A stretch of DNA of 64,000 bases from Ectocarpus siliculosus (taxonomy: Eukaryota > Sar > Phaeophyceae > Ectocarpales > Ectocarpaceae), in NCBI GenBank assembly GCA_000310025.1, contig FN649757.1, positions 561,138 to 625,137 on the forward strand. The letters are read 5' to 3'. How positions within the stretch are numbered: position 1 is the stretch's first letter; each line of letters opens with the position of its first letter. Of this stretch, positions 40,801 to 53,625 are shown piece after piece. Made by a program: the position numbers and the translations under genes. The notes under the pieces are model-generated. The model was not told the DNA's origin, made no database searches, and saw nothing but the letters and a program-made list of their open reading frames with translations.

Positions 40801-43800
40801 ACCTGACAAAGATTGATACTAGGGCGGGGACGATTCACGAAACGAAACGATTAGAGCGAAAACGGCTGGTGACTCCTCGACAGATGCCGTGCCCGCTTAG
40901 TAATACCTGACTGGCCTGACCGACTGTGCAAAACACGACCTCCCTGCCCCCCCCCTCCTCCTGTTGTAGCCGCTGTGTACAAGCGAAGCGGACGTGTATT
41001 TATACGATTCGGAAGCCCACCCATCCTTTGCCCCAGTCTCAGCACCTGAATCCGCGTCAGCTAGCCTCCCGTTTTGGCGTGTCTCCCGCACAAGTGCTCC
41101 TGGAGACGTCATTCGATGCAAGCGCAGACGGGATGCTACCACTGAAGAGGTCCGTCTTCGTATTGAACGTTGCCGGCGCTGTTGGCAACGCAAACTTGGT
41201 GGTATCGGTGCAGTCTACAGAGTGTACAAGCAGTGGGCTTGGGCACCTGTTGAGGGCAGAAGGAGGAGAGGTAGGCTTCTGCGCTCTTCACAGCGAATAG
41301 ACTCAAGTTCTGCATCAGTCAGAGGGCTCGACGAGCGACTGGTGCGCCCTGACCAGAGAGGACAGGTGGATTTTCCCGAAACCGATCGAACGAATTATCC
41401 GGTGCTTCAAGTTCGCTTTTGTGGTATGAGCTGCACCGTCCGGCAACGCCAACAAGTACATGCTCGACGTGGGGAAAAAATTGAGCCAACGGAATTGAAC
41501 TGATCGAGGATATTCTTCGTTTGGTAAAGTTGCTTCAGGTCTTGTGTGTAATATTGGGTGTGAGCATTTAGGCAATTCGATCTTCTTTCCAACGTGACAC
41601 TCTGCTGAAACAGGTTCAGATTAAGTGCATCTCCGGCGACGGGTCTCGTGGGAATGCAGGAGAATGGCTTTCTAAGTCACTTCTTCGGCTGCATTGGGTT
41701 CCTGCCACTCACCACCCAGAGGTACTGGTGTCTACGCAAGAGGGCATGCGTGCTTTCCAACGCCGACACTCGTCTTGGTTTTGTTCGAGTAGTTTGACGA
41801 GCTATGCTGAGGGGATGACGTCGATTCGTCGAGCAAGTGGTGTATCTCGCACCTTGCAGTCAACCGTCCGCTTTGCAATGTATGTGCGATGTGTTGTTGC
41901 TGCCAGTCACATCCGCGGGGCGATGGTATCGATGATGACCCGCGCCACTGCCTCACGGCGGCATCACTCTCCGTGTGAAACCCCCGCGCCTGGGCGTCTT
42001 GACGCCATTGGCACGGGGGACGGAATCGGCACTTTCCTCGGAGGGACTCAGCTTCCCATGGACCCCTCCACTTGCATATTTTGGTGTGCAGTTGCTCTGG
42101 GGGCTCTTGTCAAGGGCAACCCTCTTGAATCGGTGAGATTTGGACAAGTAATATGTTTTGCCTACCCTAATCTGCGCAAGAAGCATAGACACTCCCGCAC
42201 TGCCGGTGCTGCTGCCCTCCCAACGCGGCATCACCGCTGATGACTTCTCCTCGCCGCCAGTTAGAGCTGCATAGCTATCCGGTTGAGATATGCATACGTC
42301 ACTCACGAAGACACCACGTCCTCCCCATAATGTGCGATGCACAAGGTGGCGAGCTACTTTCGATGGGCGAGAGTCTCGCTGGATTCCTACACTGGCCCTG
42401 CGAACCCCGAGGTTGCAAAGTGAGTCGTAACGAAAAGCAGCACACCCTGTATTTCTAGATGCCCAAGCGCGGGATTACACACCGACGACCGAAAGCACCT
42501 TGTTGGCCTGGTCAGATCGCCACGATGCCTTACCTACATCATGAACATCATGACACTTGCAGCACAAACCCATCATCCCCTTTTCCCCGCTGTAACGTCG
42601 ACTCAGGGCATGGACGATCCTGGGATACCTGTACGGCTTCATGGGAGACATGGTGAGCTCGATTCCCATGAGGGGTACGGCACTGATGCGACTTTTGCCT
42701 GACTCATGCATACGTCAAATATCTCCTCTCATTCGCCAGTAGAGCCGACACGCGTGTTTCGGCCAGCACAGGAGGCTTCCCTCCCCCCCCCGCCTGAAAA
42801 CGTCCGATGGCACGTAGCCCCCCGTTGCATTTTCCCCCTATAATAGGATAAGGTGGCAGCTCCTCAACCGTTGTCGCTGTAAATTGGACCCCGACCTCCT
42901 TCAACCATTTTTGTGCTATCCGCGACAACTTCACAACCTTGAAGCGATGTGTTGGGTCCTCCCTCCGCCCAGGCCTGTGCGCCGAAGTTCTAACAGCTTG
43001 TCTTCTGTAAATAAATCTGGAGATTATTTTTACATCTCACTAACGATTCACTTCTAAATATTTTGAGGCAGACTGTTCGGTGCGCTCCTGCGACTAGCGT
43101 TGTTGGATGGCACGACCGCCTTGCCGCGACCACAATGATCCTGGGACCTTCTGCCCCTAACTGAACCTCTATTGTGAGGACATTGCATGTGCCCGTTTCA
43201 AAACAAGAAGCGAGGGCATATTAATTTCGTGCAGATGCAGAGAAGAGAGCAACAGTTTTTGGGTCTGCTGCTGCTAGCGTTGCGAGTTGCAGTTGGTGTG
43301 GGAAACGTAGCGGTTACAAAGGTCTTCAATGGCGTGTCAGCTTCAGGAAAACGGAGGGGTCACGGAAAAATCAGTCCTCACACAAGCACCAAATCCTTCG
43401 AAACGGGTTTTTCTTTTTGAACAATTTTTATCTAACGTGCGTGCTCCCTGCTACAGGTTTTCTGAGTCAACTGTTCTTGTTTGTAAATGGAGAATAGTCC
43501 ATTGGCTCTGAACAACATCAATTGACGACAGTTGCCTCCCTTCTTTTGTGTTTCTGCCTGCGCTCCAGGCGAAGTTTGAAGAATACCTGGGATTTGCGGA
43601 TTCCTTCTTAACTGCTTCCATCAATGAAGGGTCGGCTGATACGCTGCCAGCGGTGAGTGCGTGAGTGTGAACTCACTTCAAATACGAGTGAAGGCGGGTA
43701 CCGATGACAGACGTCAACTTAACAGAGGCGCCTCAGGAAACCGGTTATATGCAATCATCGACCGCCATCCCTCTGAGGAAGATCGATCAACATTGTTTCT

Positions 43801-46800
43801 GCACGCCACTAGCACCACCAGCAACACCACCGTGGGATAGATGGCCCGGCAACACCGATCGAGCCAGCCACTGCAAAAATGGCCTCCCCTGTGTTTTCTC
43901 CCGCTGTGTTGTGTCTCGGAGTTTGTGCTATGAGTGTAAGATGCAGCGCATTTTCGGTCTTGATCAAAGGCTAGATCAGTACCTCACTCGCAGCAGCGGG
44001 CAAGGCTACGCTGGTTCGGGCTGGACGTTGCTAGGTAACAACAGCAGCCGAAAGTCACCTCGTCACGTCACTCGCTTGGAGCATGCGGTTCGTTGCCGTT
44101 ATCGGGTGGTGGGAAGGAGCCTGTGCTGGTCGAATATTGATGGTCGAATACAACCACTTGTTATTTTCGTCGGTACTCGGCGGAAACCAAAAAGCAAAAC
44201 ACTCAATTGCCTGACTCTGTACTGGCGTCGCCATGGGTTTGGGCACACGATTTGAATGACAACATTGACCAAGTGCTGCTTGACGTGACTCGCCAGAGGT
44301 CGACGTGGCGACAGGAAAATACGTCTGACTGACGCGCACACGCGTGATTGTCGCTGTGGTTGGGAACGAAAGTGTCCTACACAGCGTTTGTGAAACCACA
44401 GCCCGTTTCCAGCCAACTCTTTTGGGAGCACGAGTTAATCCCGGCAGCTGTTCTATGAGACTTGCGCTTACACGAACGGGTCAAAGCACTTGATGGTCAA
44501 AATTTCCAGCGTTGTTGTTGCCATTTCTCTGGTGTTCAGACATTTGTTTATTTTCCTGGCCAGCTTTGCTAGCCCCCACAACGGTTGCCATTTTGTTGTG
44601 TCTCACAATGATGCCGACTTTTTGCCATTGCCAGAATGATGTCGCGGGTATATATGATCGTTGTAATTTTGCCGTCTTCTACCGTAGAACCACCATAGTT
44701 TGGACTGGAGCAACCATATCTCCCCTCACGCCGTGCTTGGATTCTTGTTCCTGCTTGTTGAACTCTTGAGCACCTCCCGAGCGGTCGTACACCCGCACGT
44801 CCCTTGACCAGGGATTCGCCGAGATAGTCCATCGCAAGGACACCGTCAAGGTGTGCTCTGACAACCTGGACCCGGCGGATATGGAGTCATTTTGTGCCCG
44901 ACATCGAGATGCTCCACGGGTGTGTGCGCGTATTCTACCAAGCTTGATTGAGTCGAGCCTCACAGCTCATCTAGTGAAACCGGAAGGCATAGTATGCTCG
45001 TAGCTCATGGCTGCACCCACCAGGTCTCGGCGGGGGAGCTGCCTAATTCCCGTCCTTTCACTTTTGTTCCCTCGATGTACACAAACGCGCCTACACGCCT
45101 GAGCGACGTGCTGTGGTTTTCTCTTCGTGAGTGACCTGCGCCAACGCGTTCTTCCCGCTTTGTTTTGTACCACCAGAAAGGGCTGTAGGGTGACCCTTTC
45201 ATCACTTTTTCTACCTCTCTAACCCTCAAGGTAGCGTGTAGCGCGGAACTTGGCCTCTTTCTGGTTGCAGTACGAGATGTGGACATCTTGGAAAGGGCCT
45301 ACAACTGCTTTGAATCGAATCGGAGAACAGCCAGCACGATGATAACGCGGCTCAGCAGCTCTTGTGGCAACTCCTTGTAACTTGTGACCGGTCTCGCTTT
45401 GGAAGAAGCCAGGGCTTGGATGACCTCGTCAGCTTGAGAGAACGCCTGGTCAGTGATAGCTTGCTTTGTGTAGGCTTGAGGCTTTACATTGATGCGAGGG
45501 CAATGGTAAATCTCTTCGACCGCACCTGATCATGCGCGTGCACCCCTGGTGCTTGTTTTGGTCTAGATATGCGAAGCTGTGAACGATGGGGAGCTGTACA
45601 GATACGTAACCCAATCGTTCAAGGTATTCCAGCAAGTCGCCTACGCGAAAGCTTGCGCCAAGAGTGCTTCTCGACGACGCTTGAGCGACGACCAGTGTCG
45701 CGCCGAGGGTGGAGAAGGCGTTAGTGCTAAAGACTGTGGCCCCCTGGAGGATGACGTGTTGGATGCCATGGCGACTGGGCTGAGAGGCTACGTGATCGAG
45801 TTTGACCAGTTGGAAGAGACTGCCAATCGGTGAGCCGATAAAGTCTATTGGACGGGTGTGTATGTCCCACGATGGATAAAAACCTGTGTTCCGCCACATT
45901 GGCACCACCTGGGACCATGGTCACCCGTTTGCCTGCGTCTTCCGGGATCTAGGTTGCGTGGTCAATCGCTCTTTCTACTTTCGGACATCCTCACGCGGAG
46001 ACCCCGCAGATACACAATCACATCTCCCTTTTCGGCGTTCTTCTATTTTGCCCATTTGGTGGCCGGCGTTGATGTGCAGACCAAGAATCCGAGCAGGCGT
46101 CGGTGGCCTTATCATCAACGGGTAAGCGGAGTGACCTGTCAGATCACAAATCTCCGTCTTACATGCAGAATACCGTAGCTTTGGCACAGTAGTGCATTGG
46201 AATTTTCCCACGATACGGTTTGTGGCGCCTTTGTATGCGGAGTTTCGATTGATGGAGGCATGTACCATCAAACCTCGACCACGACGTCGTCACAAGCTAC
46301 CATATACCCCGCAATCCCGCGCTGACCATCCGACAGGACTCTAGTGTTTGAGAGGGCAGCAAAAGGGGATGCAGAAGGAACGCTGGAGAGAATACGCCAC
46401 TGTGTCGAGGTGTTCGAGCGGTATCCGGGTCTGTGTCGCTGTACGATGAGGTGGTGAGTCAATTGCGCACGCGCATAGATACGTACAGCTGACGCTGATA
46501 CTCTGATGGCGAATCGTGTGAAACTTCATCGCATATCTGTCCGTTGTGCGATGGAAAACAGTGCGTATCATTCATTTGGTAGTCGGCCACGGTTGCCCTT
46601 GATTGTAGTGTTCCTCTTGGCAATGCATGACTTGTGGTGCTACCGAGCCCCCCGCCGTCATTCGTTTGAATTGAGGGTAGCATGTAGCATCTCCTGCGGT
46701 TTCACCTTTCCCTTCACTCCCTGTCACCCATCAGGTGCCACATTGCACACGCTATGCTAGCAGCCCTTGCGGCCGTCAACGGCTCTCAAGCTCGGCGGTT

Positions 46801-47831
46801 GTACGACCGGTTGCGGGTGGTCTATAACGTGTCTCGCCCTCCTGAGTTGCGGCCCGTGCCAGCTTTAGAGGACTGGCAGGGGATACCCTCAATCTGCGAC
46901 GACTTCCTTTGCAGGTGTGTGGGAACTATCATGTCAGTCGATAGGTGCCAATCTGACGGTGAACTTGTGTAATTTTAACCGATGAAGGTGTATATGGAAG
47001 AACCAAGCTGATCGTGGAGGCTTTCACCAGGATCGAAGTCTGGAGTAACTTTTTTTGGTTCGTGCCGCAAGCACGCAACACCTCGTAGCGTTAACTCGCG
47101 TCGAACTGAGGCAGCCAATCGGTCGGCTAACGTGGAAGAGGTCCTTGGTGTGGGGCTGCTCGTCACATAACATCGATGAACCCAATGGACTCGAAGGTGC
47201 CACTTGTGCTCCTTGCCCGTATAGCCGCTGACTGGGTGGTCTAGTGGATAAGCTCATCATGCGCACAAGACCTCCGTATCAACATTCATACCGGTATGAC
47301 ACTATTCTACAAGTACCAAATGTCAGTGTTCCTTGCGCCAGGACGATTGAGGCCCTCATCGCGAGTGAAGGCTTGAGCGTTTTCGCGACCCCGACCACCT
47401 GCACCAACGACTGCACGGCTCCAGGAAAGAACTCCGGGGAAGGAGTAGTGCGGAATGTCGGAGAGGAAATCCGGTCTAAAACCGTATCGATCGGCACGGT
47501 TTCCAATGAAACCGTCGGATTGATCCCGGCTCCTTCGTGCGGCAGCGAAGCCTGTCTTGCGACGTCTGTTTGCACTTTGGAATCCAAAGAAGAGCAGGAA
47601 GAGATTCCGCTCGCCAGATCTGGGCGATCTCCTTCGCATCTTCGATTTGAGTCGAGCGGGGGCTTCAACACTGATGGCCCCGTCGGCAGTGGTACGGTTG
47701 GCTTGGTCGACCTTGCTCCCGATGAGCTGCACACATCGCCGGTGTTTCGTGAGGCGGAAGGGGTGATAGACGAGATGGGTGACAACGAAATTGTCGATTG
47801 GCTAGACAATCTCTATACCGTGTTGGACTAA
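37876..47831 (+). CDS. Zn2Cys6 transcription factor, copy C: complete 13-exon gene
   Basis: Exons: 37876-37952, 40970-41149, 41614-41721, 41793-42132, 42346-42419, 42607-42652, 43569-43652, 44812-44919, 45567-45829, 46080-46121, 46337-46453, 46735-46914, 47342-47831. All introns are GT-AG and the phases join into about 702 codons without a stop. Exons 1-2 encode the N-terminal cluster CCECGRKKKKCDGLAPC followed by SRCVQAKRTC (C-X2-C-X6-C-X5-C-X2-C-X6-C). Exon 3 has GLVGMQENGFLS, exon 4 FWCAVALGALVKG, exon 5 WARVSLDSYTGP, exon 6 GYLYGFMGD, exon 8 FAEIVHRKDTVKV. Exon 13 ends in a Ser/Thr/acidic tail (NEIVDWLDNLYTVLD), a possible activation domain. It would bind DNA in the nucleus; target unknown. 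The least certain borders are the exon 2 donor (GTCCGT) and exon 4 acceptor, chosen by phase and paralogue length. Intron 1 (3 kb) holds a hAT derivative. Confidence 0.8.
39256..39263. repeat. Target-site duplication ATGGCGGT (left), hAT derivative
   Basis: The 8-bp ATGGCGGT is repeated at 40257-40264 on the other side of the element, as expected for hAT. Confidence 0.88.
39264..40256 (-). mobile_element. hAT deletion derivative (993 bp) in intron 1 of gene C
   Basis: Terminal inverted repeats begin TAGGCCTGTGCTCCGTAGGT and extend about 24 bp, flanked by the 8-bp duplication ATGGCGGT. Many subterminal TTTTCGGTGA motifs in both orientations fill both ends. On the minus strand at 39970-39803 it retains a transposase C-terminus (LPAWHELVLDIILLEPSSA, then HVFSILR ... 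YNRG), the hAT dimerisation domain. The rest of the transposase is gone, so this is an internally deleted copy of a second hAT family, distinct in its ends from the one at 21202. Confidence 0.85.
39803..39970 (-). pseudogene. Remnant of hAT transposase dimerisation domain
   Basis: Within ORF 40141-39728 the segment LLEPSSAFMEHVFSILR aligns by eye with the conserved SSAxxERVFS pattern of hAT C-terminal domains, followed by an aspartate (YSD) and LLKYN. The usual ER is EH here. It is a fragment without the catalytic core. Confidence 0.72.
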
Positions 47832-48597
47832 GTGGATTACTGTGGTCCGGTGAACAAAGGAAATGCCTGGCGTTAGGCTGCATTGAAAAATTACTACGTT
47901 GTTGGGAAAATGACGTGGACAGCGTAGAACCGTAGTCGGGATTGCAATAGTCCATTTCATGAATGAGTAGCCGCATTGAGGCCAATTCGCTTTTCATTGG
48001 TGCCTTTAAAGCACGCTTGAAAATGATTTTTATCGTGGCGTTGGCAGGATTTTCAAATCAGCAACAATATTGTCGTCAGATTCAGAGCGATATTTTGCGA
48101 TGATAGATAGAAGCAGGACCATAGAAGTGTCAAGACATTGGATACGCTTGCCAGGGGAAGGTTTGGTTTAGTGCTATGATAGTTGTACTCGTGTTTGCGT
48201 CAATATGACGTTGTAGAAGTATGATATTCCGGTCGCAGTAGCAAGACCGCCCGGGTGGTCTGGGCAGCGCCGAAAACTACCACTGTAGCGGCTACGTTGG
48301 GACTCCGACTCCGGTAAAGGTGTGGTTCTTCCGCATTTTCCTGGAAGGAGAACCGCTTGTTCATCGGTGTACTTGGGGAATGCACGGCTGAAACCCACTC
48401 CCAAAAGACAAAACGTTGTATTCAGACACAAAAGGGAACCTTCCCTATGGTTCGGCACTCTTCATTGAAGAGGCAAGGCCGAGTCACGTGTAGAAAACTG
48501 CCAACAGCGGTCGACTGATAGGATGACAAGCAATGAACCAAGTGGTCAAAGTCCGAGTTCCTCCCTCTGACAAGTCCCACCCTGCAGCGATTCTTAC
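47832..48597. other. Convergent gap between gene C and pseudogene D
   Basis: It should contain the 3' UTR and polyadenylation signal of gene C. D breaks off at the exon 7 donor side and no exon 8 similarity was seen. No gene recognised. Confidence 0.4.
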
Positions 48598-51500
48598 CAC
48601 TGGGAGCAAATCTCGTGTTCCTCTCTGTTCGGAGTTATGTACGAAGTTGTCCGAGAGTGCCAGATACTCGTAAAACCCATCCTGGGTGATAAGCAGGTGG
48701 GCAGAAGGTCAACACACATGAAGCATTGGTTCAGCTGTTAACGACTGATTCGCTCTGCATGTGAAACTCCAGCGTACGACAGAGATTCCCTACCGTAGGT
48801 GCAGTCCGTCGCCCAAACGTCAACGAAACACGTTTCGCACGGTTAGGCCACAATTTTCCAACAACTCGTCTGGGAAAACATTGCTCACCAGGTCTCCCGA
48901 GAAGGCGTGCAGGTATCCCAATATCGTCCAAGCCCTGAAAACAAGCAAGGAGAGAAATACAGCGATGGTGACGTACTGCGAGCGACACAAGCCAGCGAGG
49001 CTGCCGTTGGCAAGGCGCTACATGGTGTAACTTGGTTGCAACCCGGACGCGGACGGCCGCGTACTTCCTAGCCATTCCAAAGCTGGCCACACGATGACAC
49101 TTACCCAAACGATTTTTGCTCAGGATGCCGTTGAACTCACTCACTTTGCCACCTCGAAGTCTGTCGGGCCTGAGTATCTTGCCATTGCTTCTTTCGCTAG
49201 CCGGACGTAGCTCGCCGTCTTTACCACACGTGGGGGACAAGGACGCGTCAATCAAAATAATTCCGTGCATGGCGTGCCCCTGGACTTCATCCATGGGACA
49301 GAAATTGCAAATTGTAGAACGCACCGGTCTGAAATCCTACGTATTGTTCGTGACACGCTTGCAACATCCGTCCTTCGAGTGTTCGAGAGTGTGACCACGG
49401 GGCGTGATGCTAGACGCAGTCACAAAGCGATCTAGGTCGATGTTTGGCACGCTGTTCTGAAGCCAACGAGAACGAGGAAACGTGGGGGTGCTTATATTAG
49501 GGAAAGAAATATGTCCTTGAAGTGACCCTCGAGATAAACTTGCTACGACCGAAGACCGCGCGAATGCGCGGCAGGCTGGTGTCCAGAGTAGGATGTCAGG
49601 GGAATTTGTATTTTTTGTGTGGAATCACGAATTTACCATCAGAGCATTTTAGCTCCGCGTTGCCACTAAAACATAGCGGTGTCACAGTAGGTTATCCGCG
49701 AGGGTCCGAGATTTCGAGTGTTGGGAGTTTCCGAACGGTCCGCTCTTCACTTCACTCCGTGGTGAAGCGGAGCCGAATGGCGAGGTGCGCCCTGGACATA
49801 AACTTATCAGCGCTGTGGGGAAGCAAACACTGCGTAACCTCGGACCCGCTCCCTTGTGGAGCAGCTATTCAGGCGACCGCGGATGCTTTCAGAGTAAGCC
49901 AGAAAAAAATGTATCCCCATTCTTCGGCTGTGGAGGGTTCTGGACTCGAAGTTGCGGGCTACACCTACACAACCAACCCAAATGATTCAGACATTTCAAA
50001 ACTGCTATCAGCAGGTTGCCGTCACTTACAGATTCGATAGGATGGCCCTCCGCGAGTGCCCCGATAGCAACGGCACACCAAAACGTGCAAGTTGAGGGGC
50101 GGTCGCCTCCTTCCCAGGTATTGCCAACTTTGTCTTCCGATACGATCGTTTCGACCACCTCTGCTATGCCGTAGTCTCGCGTAAAGGGTGACTGCTGTAG
50201 GGAAGGCGACATCATGAGTGTCACCATCACGTCGCGCACATCCCTGCCATCAAGTACGATGATCGTGTTGCATGATGGAGGAGACACACACCGAGGGATG
50301 CCGCGAGAAATGAGCGCATGAACCACCGCAGCACATTCACATTCCACCGCGGGCGGTAGAGAGGGGGATACGCGCCATGTTATCCCAGGGGCGACATATC
50401 GTGACGGATACTGAGCCTTGGGTGGTGGCTCGGAAGGCCCCTCCTCTCTGTTCGGGATGAAGGGAATCGCCCTCTGGGGTGATTACACGACAAGTGTCGG
50501 GAAAAACGGGTATTACACCCTCCGCCCCGTTGATCACACACCTCGTGAGGTTTGCTTGCATGACGTCCATGCCGCCGGGCGTCTACCAATTTGCGTGTTC
50601 CGATAACAATGCCCCGGGAGTTTTTCTTATGGGCGGGCCGTCCAGTTGGTCTATGTGTCGTGTACACATTCACAGCACAACCTTTGGCCCACGTGCAGTA
50701 CCGAATCAAACCACACAAGCCGTTCGCACCTAAACACCAAAACTGATCACATGAAGTACAGCATAGCGGTACACTAGAAAAATGGGTGGAGTGGGCATCG
50801 CTCAATATACGGCAGAAGCAGTCCGTCGAACACCTTCGGGTTGTGAGCGGATGAAAACCAACCGAGTCGAAGAAGTGCCCAGAAGCACGTTCTCCTGCAT
50901 GCCCACCAGGCCGGTCGCCGGAGAGGCGCTGAACCTGTACCTGGTCCCAAGAGACAACGACAGGATGATTCGAGCTCTGTGAGGAGGCTCTCTTTGGGCC
51001 GGAGCAGAGAGTCATTTGGGATGAAGCTTCTCCTTTATGTATGCGTTCAGGGCTCTGACTCCCATCATTGGTAAGGGACCAATCCTTGAGTCAAGAATGA
51101 GAATCGTTGTCCGATTGGCTTGAACAAGCTGTCTGTGTGCCAAACCATTTGGAACAACTCGAAGTTCTACATTCATGACCGCCCAATGCGAGAAACCGCC
51201 CGAAATATTTGTGGACACTCAACGGACGCCGGCCGCGCTCCCATAGTTCACCCACACCCCTTCCGGAAGATTGTTCTTCCCTTGTGCTGTGTTGTTCATA
51301 GCAAAGAAAATTCGCGCAAGTGGATTGCCTCCCGTCGGAGCAACGTTGTCCCGGGTGGGCATGGGTACTTTCTTACCCCCCGTATAATGATGACGAATCG
51401 AACCGGCTCCGTCCATTTTCTTAGCCATTTTGGGCACACAGGCACACAGGCGCACGCGCAGGTGTTGCTACTGGTACACGCAAAGTACCAACGATAAATA

Positions 51501-53625
51501 CCCACATTTGAGGGACACAGGAATCGCACTCTCCTGCTACGCCGTGAAAATTGAGAAACACCACAGCAGTCAACAGCAGGAGAGCACAGGACTGAAAATG
51601 GATTTGAAGCACGAAGGCGTCGTTTCGTTTTGATTTACACAACCGCCCCAGATTTCATTCAGCACTGAAACCTGTCGTTGACGGACTTGATCAATAATCG
51701 CCCAAAATCGAAAATGCGCCTGATCAACATGTTGCTTATCCGGACCAAGGCATAGCCGTTGGAGGCCACCGCCTGCGCGCCTGCAGGCGTCACACGCCGA
51801 AAGAACTTCTGATTCACAAAGTTGTTCTCCTGAAACCGCAGGCCCAACAATACGGTCGGGTTTGATCTTTATGTATTGGCCCAGCATATTTCCGTATTCC
51901 ATTATGTCTCGCCGGGTTGACAACAAGCATGCTAACGCAGTTCCCAGTCGAGGTGCGTCAGTCTACATGCAGCAAAATGCGAATCATTGGAGCCAATGGT
52001 CTCTTGATAAACACCATCTTTTCAACCATGCCAGGTGCTGCCCACCACCCGCGTGCGGGCTAGCAGGTTTGTCCAGAGGACCAACAGCTTCATAGGTCCG
52101 CACTCTTGAATGTGCCGGCGGTTGTGATCCTAACCAACATGCTTGTTGCAGCGTGGAAAGGGGATTTCGTCTTTTTTCATGACCACCAACAAGACTGTAC
52201 ATTCGATCGAATCCCTTTGCTTCTATGAGAAAGGGAAACGATTGCTCCAAGAATATTGAGCACCAACAACGTCACCTCTTCATTACAACGTGTTCGGATC
52301 CGTCATGTCTGGCGCCCAGCTTCGCTGCTCCTGCTGCCTGCACAGACGAGGTCCGTTTGCCGTAGGGCGCACAGGTGCGTACTCTCCGCTTGGTATAGGC
52401 GCATCCACCTTCCACACCTTTCCTCACGCAACGCCTGAACAAGGAGGGCATTGTTTGGGGCGTTAGACAGTAGTTTCGGTGCCATGTTGAACGACGGAAA
52501 CGTCTGTTGGTGTGCGATTTTGCGTCTTTCTTGTTAGCATCGACCGCCCTAACCGGCTGACCAATGAAAACACGTCAGTCTCAGTGAGGGTGAAAGGAGA
52601 AACCGCTGCTAAGGGCCGCATGGGACCCCGTGAGGGGGCCTCATTGGAGAGTATACGCTATTGTCCGGACTGAAGACAGGAACGGTAGTAGAGCAAATCC
52701 AGAAAGTGCTGGATTGGCTCCCGCCGAATGTCATTGCTGATTTTTCATGTCCCTTGCGTTAACCACTCTATTCCCTCACACTTCTACCACTACTTTCGCC
52801 CAGTTTCTATTTCTCCGGGGCTGGTGTGGAGAAGACCAGCTGGGTCAAAATTGTGACTCTCTTCCATATAATCTCTTCCTTCTTCGTTCTTTTTTCCAAC
52901 CGTCTCTCTTCTTCCTTTCCTCATGTATGTTGCTGTTGAAACAAAATTCTCCCTCGAACCACAATGAGCCTCCTTTTAGCCAGCACGATTTTTCCCTGCG
53001 TTCGGCGACACCCCTTCGAACTCTCCCTCTCTCGTTCATGTCCATGCGTCAATACCGAACCAATTGCTTTGATTTGGTCGATCGTTAACCCATGACTTTG
53101 GACGACGTCGGAAACGGATAGAAAACTAAGTATAAACCGTTTCCGAACCCTGCTCGCGTAGAACACCTGTCGTCGGAAGATGGCTGACTCGTCATCAGTG
53201 TGTGGGATTTTCGTATCTACTAGTTGCGGGCGGCTGAACCGATATCTATCTCTGGAGCCACTAAATGAACGGATGATTTTCGGAACACAACACTTGTCTG
53301 CGGGGTCCCCCGATAAAAGTCTAATCAGCACGTGCTGCGGCGACCATTCGACCGCCATTCTTGCCGGCAGAATTGCTGCTGTTGCTTGTGTCTGGCCCGT
53401 ACGGCTTGGTTGTGGGCTATGTTGTCGGCCGCCTAGGTTAACGGTAGACTAACATGTCATGTGGTTGGGTCCGGTCTGGCGAGAACTCCAGACTAATTGC
53501 TACGCTCTACCTGCGGATTGAGGTGTACGACGATATTGCGTGTCCTACCTCGGTGTGTCTTCAGGCGTAAGCATGTGTCTTGTTCGCACTTTCGAAATCG
53601 CTATTCCATTCCTTCCCACCCGCGA
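48590..53625. repeat. Segmental duplication, member 2 (pairs with 541-8680)
   Basis: Exons 7 to 2 of copy D and their introns align in order with gene A. Lacking the inserted elements, it is about 5.0 kb against 8.1 kb for member 1. Confidence 0.75.

Noticed and set aside
41150..41270. Alternative longer exon 2 of gene C ending at a good GTAGGC donor
   Set aside because: It would enter exon 3 in a frame that is not conserved among paralogues; the shorter 180-nt exon equals that of gene A and keeps the GLVGMQEN frame. The longer form may exist as a splice variant.
43704..44255. 183-codon ORF in intron 7 of gene C
   Set aside because: It has no domain, no counterpart in the paralogues, and lies between well-supported exons 7 and 8.
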